Notes: a model not told the origin generated them from the sequence alone. 64,000 nt of DNA from Dechloromonas hankyongensis (GCF_022012295.1 NZ_JAKLTN010000001.1:744001-808000), one strand, 5' to 3'; positions 27,415 to 35,627 are shown, counted from the first letter of the stretch. Translations and numbers: made by a program.

Positions 27415-27482
27415 TAGTCGTTAGTTGTTGGTCGCTAGCCGGGGCACTTGCTAGCGACTAGTGACTAGCAACTAGTGACTAA
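27415..27482. repeat. Repeat-rich hairpin between livK and livF
   Basis: GTCGCTAGC (27431-27439), a 10-base loop, and GCTAGCGAC (27450-27458) form a perfect 9-base stem. Outside it the DNA consists of variants of a short unit: TAGTCGTTAGTTGTTG on the left and two copies of ACTAGTGACTA on the right, so the pairing can extend imperfectly. It is AT-richer than its surroundings. It may attenuate transcription after the binding-protein gene, and its internal duplication suggests slippage or a small mobile repeat. Confidence 0.55.
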
Positions 27483-27492
27483 AAGGATTTCC

Positions 27493-28323
27493 ATGACTGC
27501 ACAAATCACTCCCATCAACGCCGAAAACTACCTGAGCATCAACAACATCGAGGTCATCTACGACCACGTGATCCTGGTGCTCAAGGGGGTTTCGCTGAAT
27601 GTTCCCAAGGGCAAGATCGTCGCCCTGCTCGGTGCCAACGGGGCCGGCAAGTCGACGACCCTGAAGGCCATTTCCAACCTGCTGCACGCCGAGCGCGGCG
27701 ATGTGACCAAGGGTTCGGTCGAATACAAGGGCGCCCGCGTCGATCAGCTGACCCCGAACGAACTGGTCAAGCGCGGCGTCATCCAGGTCATGGAAGGGCG
27801 GCACTGCTTCGGCCACCTGACCATAGAGGAAAACCTGCTGACTGGCGCCTACACCCAGTCGCTGTCGCGGGCCGCCCTGAAGGAAAACCTCGAGAAGGTC
27901 TATCACTACTTCCCGCGCCTGAAGACGCGGCGCACCTCGCAGGCCGGCTACACCTCCGGCGGCGAGCAGCAGATGTGCGCCATTGGCCGCGCCCTGATGG
28001 CCCGCCCCGAGATGATCCTGCTCGATGAACCGTCGATGGGCCTGGCGCCGCAGATCGTCGAAGAGGTGTTCGAGATCGTCAAGGACCTGAACAGCCGCGA
28101 AAACATCAGCTTCCTGCTCGCCGAGCAGAACACCATGGTGGCGCTGAAGTACGCCGACTTCGGCTACATCCTGGAAAATGGTCGGGTGGTGATGGAAGGC
28201 GATGCGGAAGATCTGCGGACCAATGAGGATGTGAAGGAGTTTTACCTTGGTCTCAGTTCGGCCGGCAGAAAGTCCTTCAAAGACGTCAAGCACTACAGAC
28301 GCCGCAAACGCTGGCTGTCGTAG
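27493..28323 (+). CDS. livF: Liv-type ABC transporter ATP-binding protein (LivF)
   Basis: A 276-residue ABC ATPase. Walker A is GANGAGKST, the signature YTSGGEQQMCAIGRAL, and Walker B ILLDEPSMGLAP, all LivF-like. There is a basic C-terminal extension of about 22 residues after the usual YLG ending (HYRRRKRWLS), not found in LivF of the second cassette. The ATG at 27493 follows AAAGGA; an ATG 18 bases upstream lies within the repeat region and is less likely. Forms the ATPase dimer with LivG. Confidence 0.9.
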   Translation: MTAQITPINAENYLSINNIEVIYDHVILVLKGVSLNVPKGKIVALLGANGAGKSTTLKAISNLLHAERGDVTKGSVEYKGARVDQLTPNELVKRGVIQVMEGRHCFGHLTIEENLLTGAYTQSLSRAALKENLEKVYHYFPRLKTRRTSQAGYTSGGEQQMCAIGRALMARPEMILLDEPSMGLAPQIVEEVFEIVKDLNSRENISFLLAEQNTMVALKYADFGYILENGRVVMEGDAEDLRTNEDVKEFYLGLSSAGRKSFKDVKHYRRRKRWLS

Positions 28324-28496
28324 CGGGTTGCAGTGCGCCGCACATGGCGGCGTTGTCGGCCGGCTTGTTGGCAGGAGCCAACGGCGCCTGCCTCCGCCTT
28401 GCCCTGCGCGGCTACTTTGCAACCCTTGGGCTGTTGTGCGGACATTTCGCTGAAAACTGAATGCCTGGCCTATCGGAACAAACGGAGAACATTGAA

Positions 28497-29726
28497 ATGA
28501 GCTATTACGATCCGCTCGAAACCCGCGATCCGGATGAGCGCGAGGCCGATCTGATGGACAAGCTGGCCCGCCAGGTGGCGCATGCCAAGGAAACGACGCA
28601 TTACTATTTCCAGGCGCTGGCTGGGGTCAATCCCTTCGACTGCACGACGCGTGCCGCGCTGGCCAAGCTGCCGCTGACCCGCAAGCGCGACCTGATCGAA
28701 TTGCAGAAGCGGCATCCGCCCTTCGGCGGGCTGAATGCGCTGGCCCGTAGCAAGGCCAAGCGGGTTTTCGCGTCGCCTGGACCGATTTACGAATTGCAGG
28801 GTTTGGAGATGGATCACTGGCGCATGGCGCGGGTGCTGTACGCCGCCGGTTTCCGCGACGGCGACCTGATCCACAACTGCTTTTCCTATCACTTCACGCC
28901 CGGCGCCTTCATCTTCGAAGGCGGCGCGCGCAAATTGGGCTGCGCCGTTTTCCCCGGCGGCGTTGGGCAGACCGAGCAGCAGGTGCAGGCCATGGTCGAC
29001 CTGCGTCCGGACGGCTATGTCGGCACCCCGTCCTTCCTGCGCATCATCGTCGAGAAGGCGGAGGAACTGGGCGCCGACATCTCGTCGCTGAAGAAGGCGC
29101 TGGTTTCCGGCGAAGCCTTGCCAGGCGTCACCCGCGACTGGCTGAACGAGCGCGGCATCACGGTCCGCCAGTGCTATGCCACGGCCGACATTGGCGCCAT
29201 CGCCTACGAGACCGATGCCGAGGAAGGCCTGATCCTCGAAGAGGAACTGCTGGTCGAAATCGTCCGTCCAGGGACCGGCGACCCGGTCGCGGCCGGCGAG
29301 GTCGGCGAGGTGGTGGTGACCACCTTCAACCCGGATTACCCCTTGATCCGTTTCGCCACCGGCGATCTGTCGGCCATGCTGCCCGGCCGCTCGTCCTGCG
29401 GCCGCAGCAATGCCCGCCTCAAGGGCTGGATGGGACGCGCCGACCAGACCACCAAGGTCAAGGGCATGTTCGTGCATCCCGAGCAGGTCGCCGAGATTGC
29501 CGGCCGCCATCCGGAAATCCATCGCATGCGCCTGGTAGTCGACAATCCGGGCGGTATGGACCGCATGGTGCTGCATTGCGAAATCGAGGCCGGCCATGAG
29601 GCACTCGACCAAGCGCTGGTCAACAGCCTGCGCGAAGTCACCAAATTGCGCGGCGAAGTGGCATTTGCCGCGCCCGGGGGCTTGCCCAACGACGGGAAGG
29701 TGATCGAAGATAGCCGGGTCTACTGA
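28497..29726 (+). CDS. Phenylacetate-CoA ligase-like protein with an altered ATP-binding loop
   Basis: A 409-residue member of the PaaK branch of AMP-forming ligases. The C-terminal hinge and lid are well kept (GWMGRADQTTKVKGMFVHP), as are VSGEALP and YATADIG. However the glycine/serine-rich P-loop that binds ATP phosphates (TSGTTGKPT in PaaK) is replaced by FASPGPIYELQG near residue 90. Adenylation may therefore be weak, altered or absent. The start follows GGAGAA. It lies downstream of livF with 173 bases between, and I see no clear promoter. It could be a specialised ligase, a thioester-forming partner of the upstream synthetase, or a non-catalytic protein. Confidence 0.75.
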   Translation: MSYYDPLETRDPDEREADLMDKLARQVAHAKETTHYYFQALAGVNPFDCTTRAALAKLPLTRKRDLIELQKRHPPFGGLNALARSKAKRVFASPGPIYELQGLEMDHWRMARVLYAAGFRDGDLIHNCFSYHFTPGAFIFEGGARKLGCAVFPGGVGQTEQQVQAMVDLRPDGYVGTPSFLRIIVEKAEELGADISSLKKALVSGEALPGVTRDWLNERGITVRQCYATADIGAIAYETDAEEGLILEEELLVEIVRPGTGDPVAAGEVGEVVVTTFNPDYPLIRFATGDLSAMLPGRSSCGRSNARLKGWMGRADQTTKVKGMFVHPEQVAEIAGRHPEIHRMRLVVDNPGGMDRMVLHCEIEAGHEALDQALVNSLREVTKLRGEVAFAAPGGLPNDGKVIEDSRVY

Positions 29727-29740
29727 CCCGGGTATCTGTC

Positions 29741-30241
29741 ATGCGTATTTTTCTTGCGGCATTGCTTTGTCTGGCGGCCTCTGCGCAGGCCGACGAAGCG
29801 CAACTGCGTCCGTCGGCCCGCCTGTTGTTCAAGCAGCCGGAAATGCTGCACGCCGGGCAATGCGTGCGCTATGAGGAGGGCGGTACCGGCTGGGTAGTGA
29901 CCGAGCCGGTGTTCTATCTGAAGGGCGAGGTCGTGGCCAGCGAGGTACGGACCCGCCACCTGGGCAAGTGCCCGCGCGTGCCGGGCAAGAGTCTCGAACA
30001 ATACAGCCGCGCCGAATTCAATCGCCATGCCCTGGCTTACCCGTGCGTCAGCCAGAACGTTGCCGAGCGTGACGAGCAGATCGGTATCGTCCGCATCCGC
30101 GTCAGCGACTGGGAAACGCCGTATGCCCGCAAGGCCGAAAATGCCGGGCGCCTGTATCGCGGCATGTTCATCGACCGCAAGCTGCAAAAAGGCATGGAAC
30201 TCGAACTCGAAGCCGACCTGCTCGGCGTCTGTCCGTCATGA
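29741..30241 (+). CDS. Small secreted protein of unknown function
   Basis: A 166-residue protein with a signal peptide (about 1-17, cleavage at AQA-DE). The mature part has four cysteines (in GQCVRYEE, GKCPRVP, YPCVSQN and the C-terminal GVCPS), which could form two disulfides in the periplasm. I do not recognise a family. It starts 14 bases after the PaaK-like gene, and its stop overlaps the ATG of the racemase-like gene, so it is part of the catabolic operon. A periplasmic role tied to the transporter is possible but only inferred from position. Confidence 0.65.
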   Translation: MRIFLAALLCLAASAQADEAQLRPSARLLFKQPEMLHAGQCVRYEEGGTGWVVTEPVFYLKGEVVASEVRTRHLGKCPRVPGKSLEQYSRAEFNRHALAYPCVSQNVAERDEQIGIVRIRVSDWETPYARKAENAGRLYRGMFIDRKLQKGMELELEADLLGVCPS

Positions 30242-31395
30242 GCCGTCCAGCGCCCCTGGCCGGCATCCGTATCCTCGACCTGACCCGGCTGCTGCCCGGG
30301 CCGGTCGCGACTTTGCACCTGGCCGACCTGGGGGCCGATGTGATCAAGATCGAGGACCCGCAGCTCGGTGATTACGCCCGCACGCTGGGCACCGGGCAGG
30401 GCGAAGACAGCGCTTATTTCCGGATGATCAACCGCAACAAGCAGGGCCTGGTTCTCGACCTGAAGAAGCCGGAAGGGGTCGAGGTCTTCCTGCGCCTGGC
30501 CGCCAGCGCCGATGTCGTGGTCGAGAGTTTCCGGCCGGGCGTCGTCGACAAGCTGGGCATCGGCTACGAAACGGTGCGTGCCCTCAATCCAAAAATCACC
30601 TACTGCTCGATCAGCGGCTACGGCCAGGACGGCCCCTACAAGCATCTGGCCGGCCACGACATCAACTACCTCGGCTACGCCGGCGTGCTCGACCAGATCG
30701 GGATCGAGGGCAGCCAGCCGGCGATTCCCAATTTCCAGATCGCCGACCTGCTCGGCGGAGCGCTGACCGCCGCCATGGGCATCCTGGCCAGCGTCGTCGA
30801 GGCGCAGCGCAGCGGGCAGGGGCGTTATGTCGACGTTTCGATGACCGACAGCGTGCTGGCCCACACCTATTTCGCCATGCTGCGCCTGAACGACGCCGGC
30901 GCTTCGGCGCCGCGCGGCACCGATCTGCTGACCGGCGGCCTGCCCTGCTATGCGACCTACCGTTGTGCCGACGGCAAGTACATGGCGGTCGGGGCGCTGG
31001 AAGGGAAGTTCTGGCAGATCTGCTGCAGCGTGCTGGAGCGTCCCAAGTGGATCGCACGCCAATGGGATGCCGGCCTGCGCGCAGAAATGTCCGCATTGTT
31101 CGCCACCCGCGACCGCGACGACTGGGCGGCGCGCTTTGCCGCCAGCGACTGCTGCGTGACGCCCGTCCTCGCGCCGGAAGAGGCCCTGCACAACGAACAA
31201 CTGGCTGCCCGCGGCATGATCATGCGCCGCGACGGCCTGACCCAGTTCGCCCCGCCCCTGAAACTGTCCGAACACGAATTCGCCATCCGCCAGCCGGCGC
31301 CGCGGGCCGGCGAGCACAACGCGGCGATTCTGCGCGCCGCCGGTTATTCCGAGGCCGACGTGGTCCGCTTGCAGCAGAGCGGCGCCCTCGGCTGA
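30238..31395 (+). CDS. CaiB/BaiF family protein, alpha-methylacyl-CoA racemase-like
   Basis: A 385-residue enzyme of the CoA-transferase III superfamily. The GHDINYLGYAGVL motif is that of alpha-methylacyl-CoA racemases, and the three catalytic positions of that enzyme have counterparts: His140 (GHD), Asp170 (IADLLGG) and Glu255 (VGALEGKF). CoA transferases of the same fold use an Asp instead and rarely keep all three. The predicted reaction is epimerisation of 2-methylacyl-CoA esters. It overlaps the preceding small secreted protein by four bases. In context it would process the CoA ester made by the cluster's synthetase. A CoA-transferase role remains possible. Confidence 0.8.
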   Translation: MSRPAPLAGIRILDLTRLLPGPVATLHLADLGADVIKIEDPQLGDYARTLGTGQGEDSAYFRMINRNKQGLVLDLKKPEGVEVFLRLAASADVVVESFRPGVVDKLGIGYETVRALNPKITYCSISGYGQDGPYKHLAGHDINYLGYAGVLDQIGIEGSQPAIPNFQIADLLGGALTAAMGILASVVEAQRSGQGRYVDVSMTDSVLAHTYFAMLRLNDAGASAPRGTDLLTGGLPCYATYRCADGKYMAVGALEGKFWQICCSVLERPKWIARQWDAGLRAEMSALFATRDRDDWAARFAASDCCVTPVLAPEEALHNEQLAARGMIMRRDGLTQFAPPLKLSEHEFAIRQPAPRAGEHNAAILRAAGYSEADVVRLQQSGALG

Positions 31396-31517
31396 GAGCA
31401 GGCTAATTAATCTAAGGCGCGAGCCGACCGTTTCGCGGGTTCCGCGGCGTGACGCTCGTTCCGCGATCAGGCAAACTCCCTGCATTGCCGGCTCATTCGG
31501 CCATCGGAGCATGGAAC

Positions 31518-32096
31518 ATGACCACGCATATCGACGAACTGCTGGCGCGTATTCACGAACTGGAAGATCAGGTCGAGGACGAGTACCGCAAGGCCCGGGA
31601 GGCCTGGGCCCAGAAAAGGCAAGGGCTGGCCGAGGAATTCCTGCGCCAGCAGCGGCGCTACAAGATAGGGCTGTTCCGCTTCCTGCTGCGCAGCCGCCTG
31701 CTGGTGGCACTGACCGCCCCGGTGATCCACGCCGGCTGGATTCCCTTCCTGTTGCTCGATCTGTTCGTGACGGTCTATCAGGCGATCTGCTTTCCGATCT
31801 ACCGGATTCCCAAGGTACGGCGCGCCGATTATCTGGTCTTCGACCGAGAGGACTTGCCCTACCTGAACATCATCGAGAAATTCAACTGCTTCTATTGCTC
31901 CTACGGCAACGGCGTCGCCGCCTATTTCCGCGAAGTGGCGGCGCGCACCGAGCAGTACTGGTGCCCGATCAAACATGCCCGCCGGCTCAAGGCGGCGCAC
32001 GAGCGCTATCACGATTTCTTCGACTACGGCGATGCCGAAGCCTTCCGCCAGGGGCTCGCCCGCCTGCGCCGGCAGTATGAAGATGCCGACAAATAG
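31518..32096 (+). CDS. Conserved membrane protein with cysteine motif, function unknown
   Basis: A 192-residue protein. An N-terminal coiled coil (about 5-50, rich in Glu/Arg/Gln) leads into hydrophobic segments near residues 62-76 and 78-92. The C-terminal half is soluble and carries FNCFYCSYGNG and, 20 residues on, YWCPIKHARR, so a CxxC plus a third cysteine could bind metal or be redox active. The ATG at 31518 follows GGAG; an upstream start is less supported. I do not recognise a named family. It is convergent with the FHA gene and has its own 122-base upstream region. Confidence 0.65.
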   Translation: MTTHIDELLARIHELEDQVEDEYRKAREAWAQKRQGLAEEFLRQQRRYKIGLFRFLLRSRLLVALTAPVIHAGWIPFLLLDLFVTVYQAICFPIYRIPKVRRADYLVFDREDLPYLNIIEKFNCFYCSYGNGVAAYFREVAARTEQYWCPIKHARRLKAAHERYHDFFDYGDAEAFRQGLARLRRQYEDADK

Positions 32097-32134
32097 GCCG
32101 TAGCGGTCGCCAGCGGCAGGTCGCCGATGGCAGT

Positions 32135-33079
32135 TCAGCCGGTGGTGACGACCTCGAAGGCAAAAGATTGCGCGGCAGCGCTCTGCCAGCTCTGGCCGAA
32201 GCTGACCCGGCCCTTGCCGGACAGTTGCAGCATGCTCTTCTGGACCCGTGTTTCCTGTCCGTCGCCGAGATAGACGTAGGTCCCGTTGGTGCTCAGGTCG
32301 ACCAGCACGTACTGCCCGAGGCGATAGATGATCCGGCAATGCTGGCGCGAGGCCTGCGGGCTGCTGACGACGACGTCACTGGCCGGGTCGCGGCCGAAGG
32401 TGATGACGTGTTGCCGGCTGTCGAAACTGTAGCTGTGCGTGCCTTGGTGCAGCACGATGCGCGCGTTCCGGGGCGGCGCAGGCTTCTCGGTGGCCAAGGG
32501 TTCGTTGGCGGCCGGCAGGGGTGGCCGCTGCATCGGAACGGCGTTCCAGTCGACGGAAAAGGCAGCAATCGCCGAACCGTCGTTGGCAATGGGCGCGCAT
32601 TGGTCCTTCAGGGCTGACGGCAGCCCCGCACCGACCGTTTCCGAGATAACGATGCCCGATTCGCCGAGCAATTCCGATAGCTTGGCGGCGGTCGCTTCCG
32701 CCGGGTCGGGAGCCTGCTCGCTCAGGCGGCGGCCCAGTGTCACGTGAATTCCGATCTTCAGGGCCAGTTGGGTATCGGCCAGCTGGGGAATGACGGCGCA
32801 CCGCCGCTGCATTTCGCAGGCACCGATGAGCGCTGCTTCCGCCGAATGGAAAGCGGCCAGCAGGCCCTGCGGGAAAGGTTTGAGCAGCGTGCCGCCATGC
32901 GCCTCCAGGACCCGCTCCAGGCGCTTAAGCCGGCGCTGGATCAGCTTGTCGAGCAGCTCGCCGTCGATGCGCGCTGCCTGACCGGAAATTTCATGTACGG
33001 CGCCGTGTACCAGATAGGAACTGTCGGCACCGGACAGGGGCTGTTCAACGGCGATGGTCGGGGTCGAAGGTTCCGGCAT
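32135..33079 (-). CDS. FHA-domain protein with a degenerate class III cyclase-like N-terminal domain
   Basis: A 314-residue protein. Residues about 20-180 resemble the adenylate/guanylate cyclase catalytic fold (LKPFPQGLLAAFHSAEAAL, LKIGIHVTLGRR) but lack the two metal-binding aspartates and the transition-state residues, so cyclase activity is not expected. After a Pro-rich linker, residues about 215-310 form an FHA domain with the phosphothreonine-binding features GRDPASDVVV, SRQHCRI and STNGTYV. The likely role is to bind phosphorylated Ser/Thr partners. No Ser/Thr kinase of the PknB type is in the window; the stressosome RsbT is the only protein kinase of that specificity seen. The ribosome-binding site is weak. 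Confidence 0.75.
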   Translation of the reverse strand: MPEPSTPTIAVEQPLSGADSSYLVHGAVHEISGQAARIDGELLDKLIQRRLKRLERVLEAHGGTLLKPFPQGLLAAFHSAEAALIGACEMQRRCAVIPQLADTQLALKIGIHVTLGRRLSEQAPDPAEATAAKLSELLGESGIVISETVGAGLPSALKDQCAPIANDGSAIAAFSVDWNAVPMQRPPLPAANEPLATEKPAPPRNARIVLHQGTHSYSFDSRQHVITFGRDPASDVVVSSPQASRQHCRIIYRLGQYVLVDLSTNGTYVYLGDGQETRVQKSMLQLSGKGRVSFGQSWQSAAAQSFAFEVVTTG

Positions 33080-33212
33080 GGTGGGGTTAGGTCTGCGCTA
33101 GCGGTTGATCCTGAAAAAGCAAGGACATCGGCATTGACTGTAGCAGGATTGCCGGCGGCCGCCGTGCGGAATTTCGCCCCGAATGTGCAGTATTTCCGGT
33201 CCACCCGACGAT

Positions 33213-33242
33213 CCCCCCTGCGCCCGGTGCGGCGCCGGGGGG
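33213..33242 (-). terminator. Strong GC-rich hairpin after the SPFH gene
   Basis: Arms 33213-33224 and 33231-33242 pair over 12 bases with one mismatch around a 6-base loop, five bases past the stop of the minus-strand SPFH gene. There is no T-run. Confidence 0.5.
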
Positions 33243-33247
33243 CGGGC

Positions 33248-34108
33248 TCAGCTCTTGCGGCCGAACAGGCCGCGTACGGCGTCCTGCAGGTCGGCGGGCA
33301 GCACGACGAGCTTGGCGTTGCTCGCTTCACCCATGCGCTCCAGGGCCTTGATGTATTTCTCGCCCAGCATGTAGGACATCGGACCGCTCTGGTCGCCGAT
33401 GGCGGCGGCGATGCGGCGGATGGCCTCGGCCGAGGCTTCGGCCAGCATGACTTGGGCGTTGGCATCGCGCTTGGACGATTCGAGGCGGGCCTCGGCTTCC
33501 AGGATGGCCGACTGCTTGGCGCCCTCCGCCCGGGTGACCACGGCCTTGCGCTCGCGCTCGGCCGCCGCCTGCATTTCCATCGCCTTCTGCATCGATTGCG
33601 ACGGCTTGATGTCCTGGATTTCGACCGACTTGACGGTCAGGCCCCAGTCCACCGCTTCGTCGGCGATGCTCTCGCGCAGCCGGGCCTTGATCTTGTCACG
33701 CGACGACAGCGCTTCGTCGAGTTCCATTTCGCCGACGATGGAGCGCAGCGTGGTCATGATCAGGTTGCGGATCGCTTCCGAAAAATCGGTCACCCCATAC
33801 ACCGCCTTGACCGGGTCGGTGACCTTGATGAAGGCGATGGCATTGGTCAGGATCACCGCGTTGTCGCGGGTGATGACTTCCTGTTCCTGGACGTCGAGGA
33901 TGATGTCCTTGGTCACCAGTTGGTAGGCGATCTTGTCGAGGTAGGGAATGACGATGTTGAGGCCGGGCTTCAAGGTGCCGTGATACTTGCCGAGGCGCTC
34001 GACGATCCATTCCATGCCCTGCGGCACGATGCGCACGCCCTTGGCGATGGTGACTGCGGCAAAGGCCAGGATGGCGACAACGACGACGAATCCGGGGCTG
34101 ACTTCCAT
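33248..34108 (-). CDS. SPFH/Band 7 (stomatin-like) membrane protein
   Basis: A 286-residue stomatin/prohibitin-fold protein close to QmcA (YbbK). An N-terminal membrane anchor (about 5-22) is followed by the SPFH core (GMEWIVERLGKYHGTLKPG) and a helical region rich in Ala/Glu/Arg that promotes oligomer rings (AAERERKAVVTRAEGAKQ). Such proteins organise membrane microdomains and modulate membrane proteases such as FtsH. It follows the NfeD gene by 10 bases, the classic SPFH-NfeD pair, and starts after GAGGAG. It is usually constitutive or stress-linked; no specific regulation is visible. Confidence 0.9.
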   Translation of the reverse strand: MEVSPGFVVVVAILAFAAVTIAKGVRIVPQGMEWIVERLGKYHGTLKPGLNIVIPYLDKIAYQLVTKDIILDVQEQEVITRDNAVILTNAIAFIKVTDPVKAVYGVTDFSEAIRNLIMTTLRSIVGEMELDEALSSRDKIKARLRESIADEAVDWGLTVKSVEIQDIKPSQSMQKAMEMQAAAERERKAVVTRAEGAKQSAILEAEARLESSKRDANAQVMLAEASAEAIRRIAAAIGDQSGPMSYMLGEKYIKALERMGEASNAKLVVLPADLQDAVRGLFGRKS

Positions 34109-34118
34109 GGCGTGCTCC

Positions 34119-34562
34119 TCAAATTTTGCTGACGGTCAGGAAACTGCCTTCGACGCTGACCACCTTGACCCGCTCGCCGGCGGCGATAGCGCCATCGGCG
34201 ACGCAAACCCACTCATCGGAACCGAGCACTGGGCGCTGGAAACGCACCTTGCCGCGCTGGAAGGGGGCGACGGCGCTGACCAGCAGGCCGATTTCGCCGA
34301 TGGCCTCACCGGCCGCCGTGCCGACCCGCGTCTTGTGGAAACCCGGTTTGAAGACACGGAACCAGAGCGCCACCATGGCCAGCGAGGCCGCCGTCCAGAT
34401 GGCCAGCTGGGCGGTCACCGACAGGTCGGGCAAGGCCAGCATGAGCAGGCCGACGAGCAGGGCGCCTAGGCCGAACCAGATGGTGAAAAACGATGGGATG
34501 GCCAGCTCGGCCACGATGAGCACTATGCCAATGACGATCCACGCCCACCACTCAAGTTGCAT
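34119..34562 (-). CDS. NfeD family membrane protein
   Basis: A 147-residue short-form NfeD (no N-terminal ClpP-like protease domain). Three hydrophobic segments occupy residues about 5-75, followed by an OB-fold domain (about 85-145: GEIGLLVSAVAPFQRGKVRF). NfeD proteins partner with SPFH proteins at the membrane. The start follows AAGGAG. First gene of the nfeD-SPFH operon. Confidence 0.88.
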   Translation of the reverse strand: MQLEWWAWIVIGIVLIVAELAIPSFFTIWFGLGALLVGLLMLALPDLSVTAQLAIWTAASLAMVALWFRVFKPGFHKTRVGTAAGEAIGEIGLLVSAVAPFQRGKVRFQRPVLGSDEWVCVADGAIAAGERVKVVSVEGSFLTVSKI

Positions 34563-34669
34563 GTCATTCTCCTTGTCACAATCAGTATTTCGGGTTTGCG
34601 GCAGTGGGTCAAGCCGGCTTGCGGAAGGTACGGATGTCGGATGATTCCGGCTGGATTTAGAATGCGGCG

Positions 34670-35566
34670 ATGAATACCGCCCTGCTGCTCTTGCCCGACT
34701 TCTCCCTGATTCTGCTCGGCGCCGCGATCCGGCGCTGGATGCACCTGGGCGACCACTTCTGGAACGGGGTCGAGAAACTGGTCTATTTCATCCTGTTCCC
34801 GGCGCTGCTCGTCAACGCCATCGTCAAGACCCGTCTCGACCTGGGCGCCGCCCTGCCGCTGCTCGCCGCCGCCTTTGCCGCCATGGCCGGCGGCATGCTG
34901 CTCGGCATCGTCCCCAAGCTGTTCACCCGCATGCCGGCGCTGACTTATGCGTCGATGTTCCAGTGCGCCTACCGCTTCAATTCCTACATCGCGCTGGCCG
35001 TTGCCGGCATGCTGTTCGGTGCGCCGGGCATCGCGACCATGGGCCTGATTGTCGGCGCCGCGGTGCCGCTGGCCAATCTGGTCTCGGTGTGGATGCTGGC
35101 CCGCCATGGTGAATCGGGGCTGTGGCGCGAGGTGGCGCGCAATCCGCTGATCTGGGGGACGGCGACCGGCTTCCTCCTCAATCTGGCCGGGTTCGTGCCG
35201 CCGGCCCCGCTGCAGGCCTTTCTCGGCCGCCTGGCCGACGCCTCGATCGCCCTCGGCCTGATCGCCGTCGGCGCCGCCTTGCGGCTGGACGGGGTCGGGG
35301 GGAGCAAACTGTTCGCCGGCTGGCTGGTTGCCGTCAAGCTGCTTGCCTTGCCGCTGATCGCCATCGGCGTCGGCTCGCTGCTCGGGCTGTCCGGTCTCAA
35401 TTACCAGATCGTCGTGCTGTTCGCCGCCCTGCCGACGGCCTCATCGGCCTACATCCTGGCCATGCGCATGGGGGGTGACGGCCGCAGCGTCGCCTGGCTG
35501 ATTTCGGCGACGACGCTCGCCTCCATGCTCACGCTGCCCGGCTGGGCGGCGTGGCTGGCCCGCTAA
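34670..35566 (+). CDS. AEC (auxin efflux carrier) family transporter
   Basis: A 298-residue inner-membrane carrier with about ten hydrophobic segments. The N-terminal half has the PDFSLILLGAAIRRW and LVYFILFPALLVNAI pattern, and the second half has GLIAVGAALRL and ALPTASSAYILAMRMGGD, matching AEC proteins such as MdcF/YfdV. Relatives export organic acids or amino acids; the substrate here is unknown. It is divergent from nfeD with about 107 bases between starts. No strong Shine-Dalgarno sequence is present. Confidence 0.87.
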   Translation: MNTALLLLPDFSLILLGAAIRRWMHLGDHFWNGVEKLVYFILFPALLVNAIVKTRLDLGAALPLLAAAFAAMAGGMLLGIVPKLFTRMPALTYASMFQCAYRFNSYIALAVAGMLFGAPGIATMGLIVGAAVPLANLVSVWMLARHGESGLWREVARNPLIWGTATGFLLNLAGFVPPAPLQAFLGRLADASIALGLIAVGAALRLDGVGGSKLFAGWLVAVKLLALPLIAIGVGSLLGLSGLNYQIVVLFAALPTASSAYILAMRMGGDGRSVAWLISATTLASMLTLPGWAAWLAR

Positions 35567-35627
35567 GGGAGCGAAACCGGGTTGGGGAGGACGCCGGACG
35601 GAACAGCGGGCGCCTGAGGGGGGCCGC

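Noticed and set aside
27415..27482. Possible CRISPR-like repeats
   Set aside because: Units are about 11 bases, nearly adjacent and imperfect, without regular spacers or cas genes.
28324..28496. A repeat shared by the gaps before the PaaK-like gene and before livM at 48618-48738
   Set aside because: Both gaps are rich in GCC/TTG-type words and look alike by eye, but I could not align a continuous stretch longer than about 8-10 bases.
32744..34132. A 462-codon plus-strand frame across the FHA and SPFH genes
   Set aside because: It crosses an intergenic region and two recognised minus-strand genes; composition is that of a GC-rich shadow.
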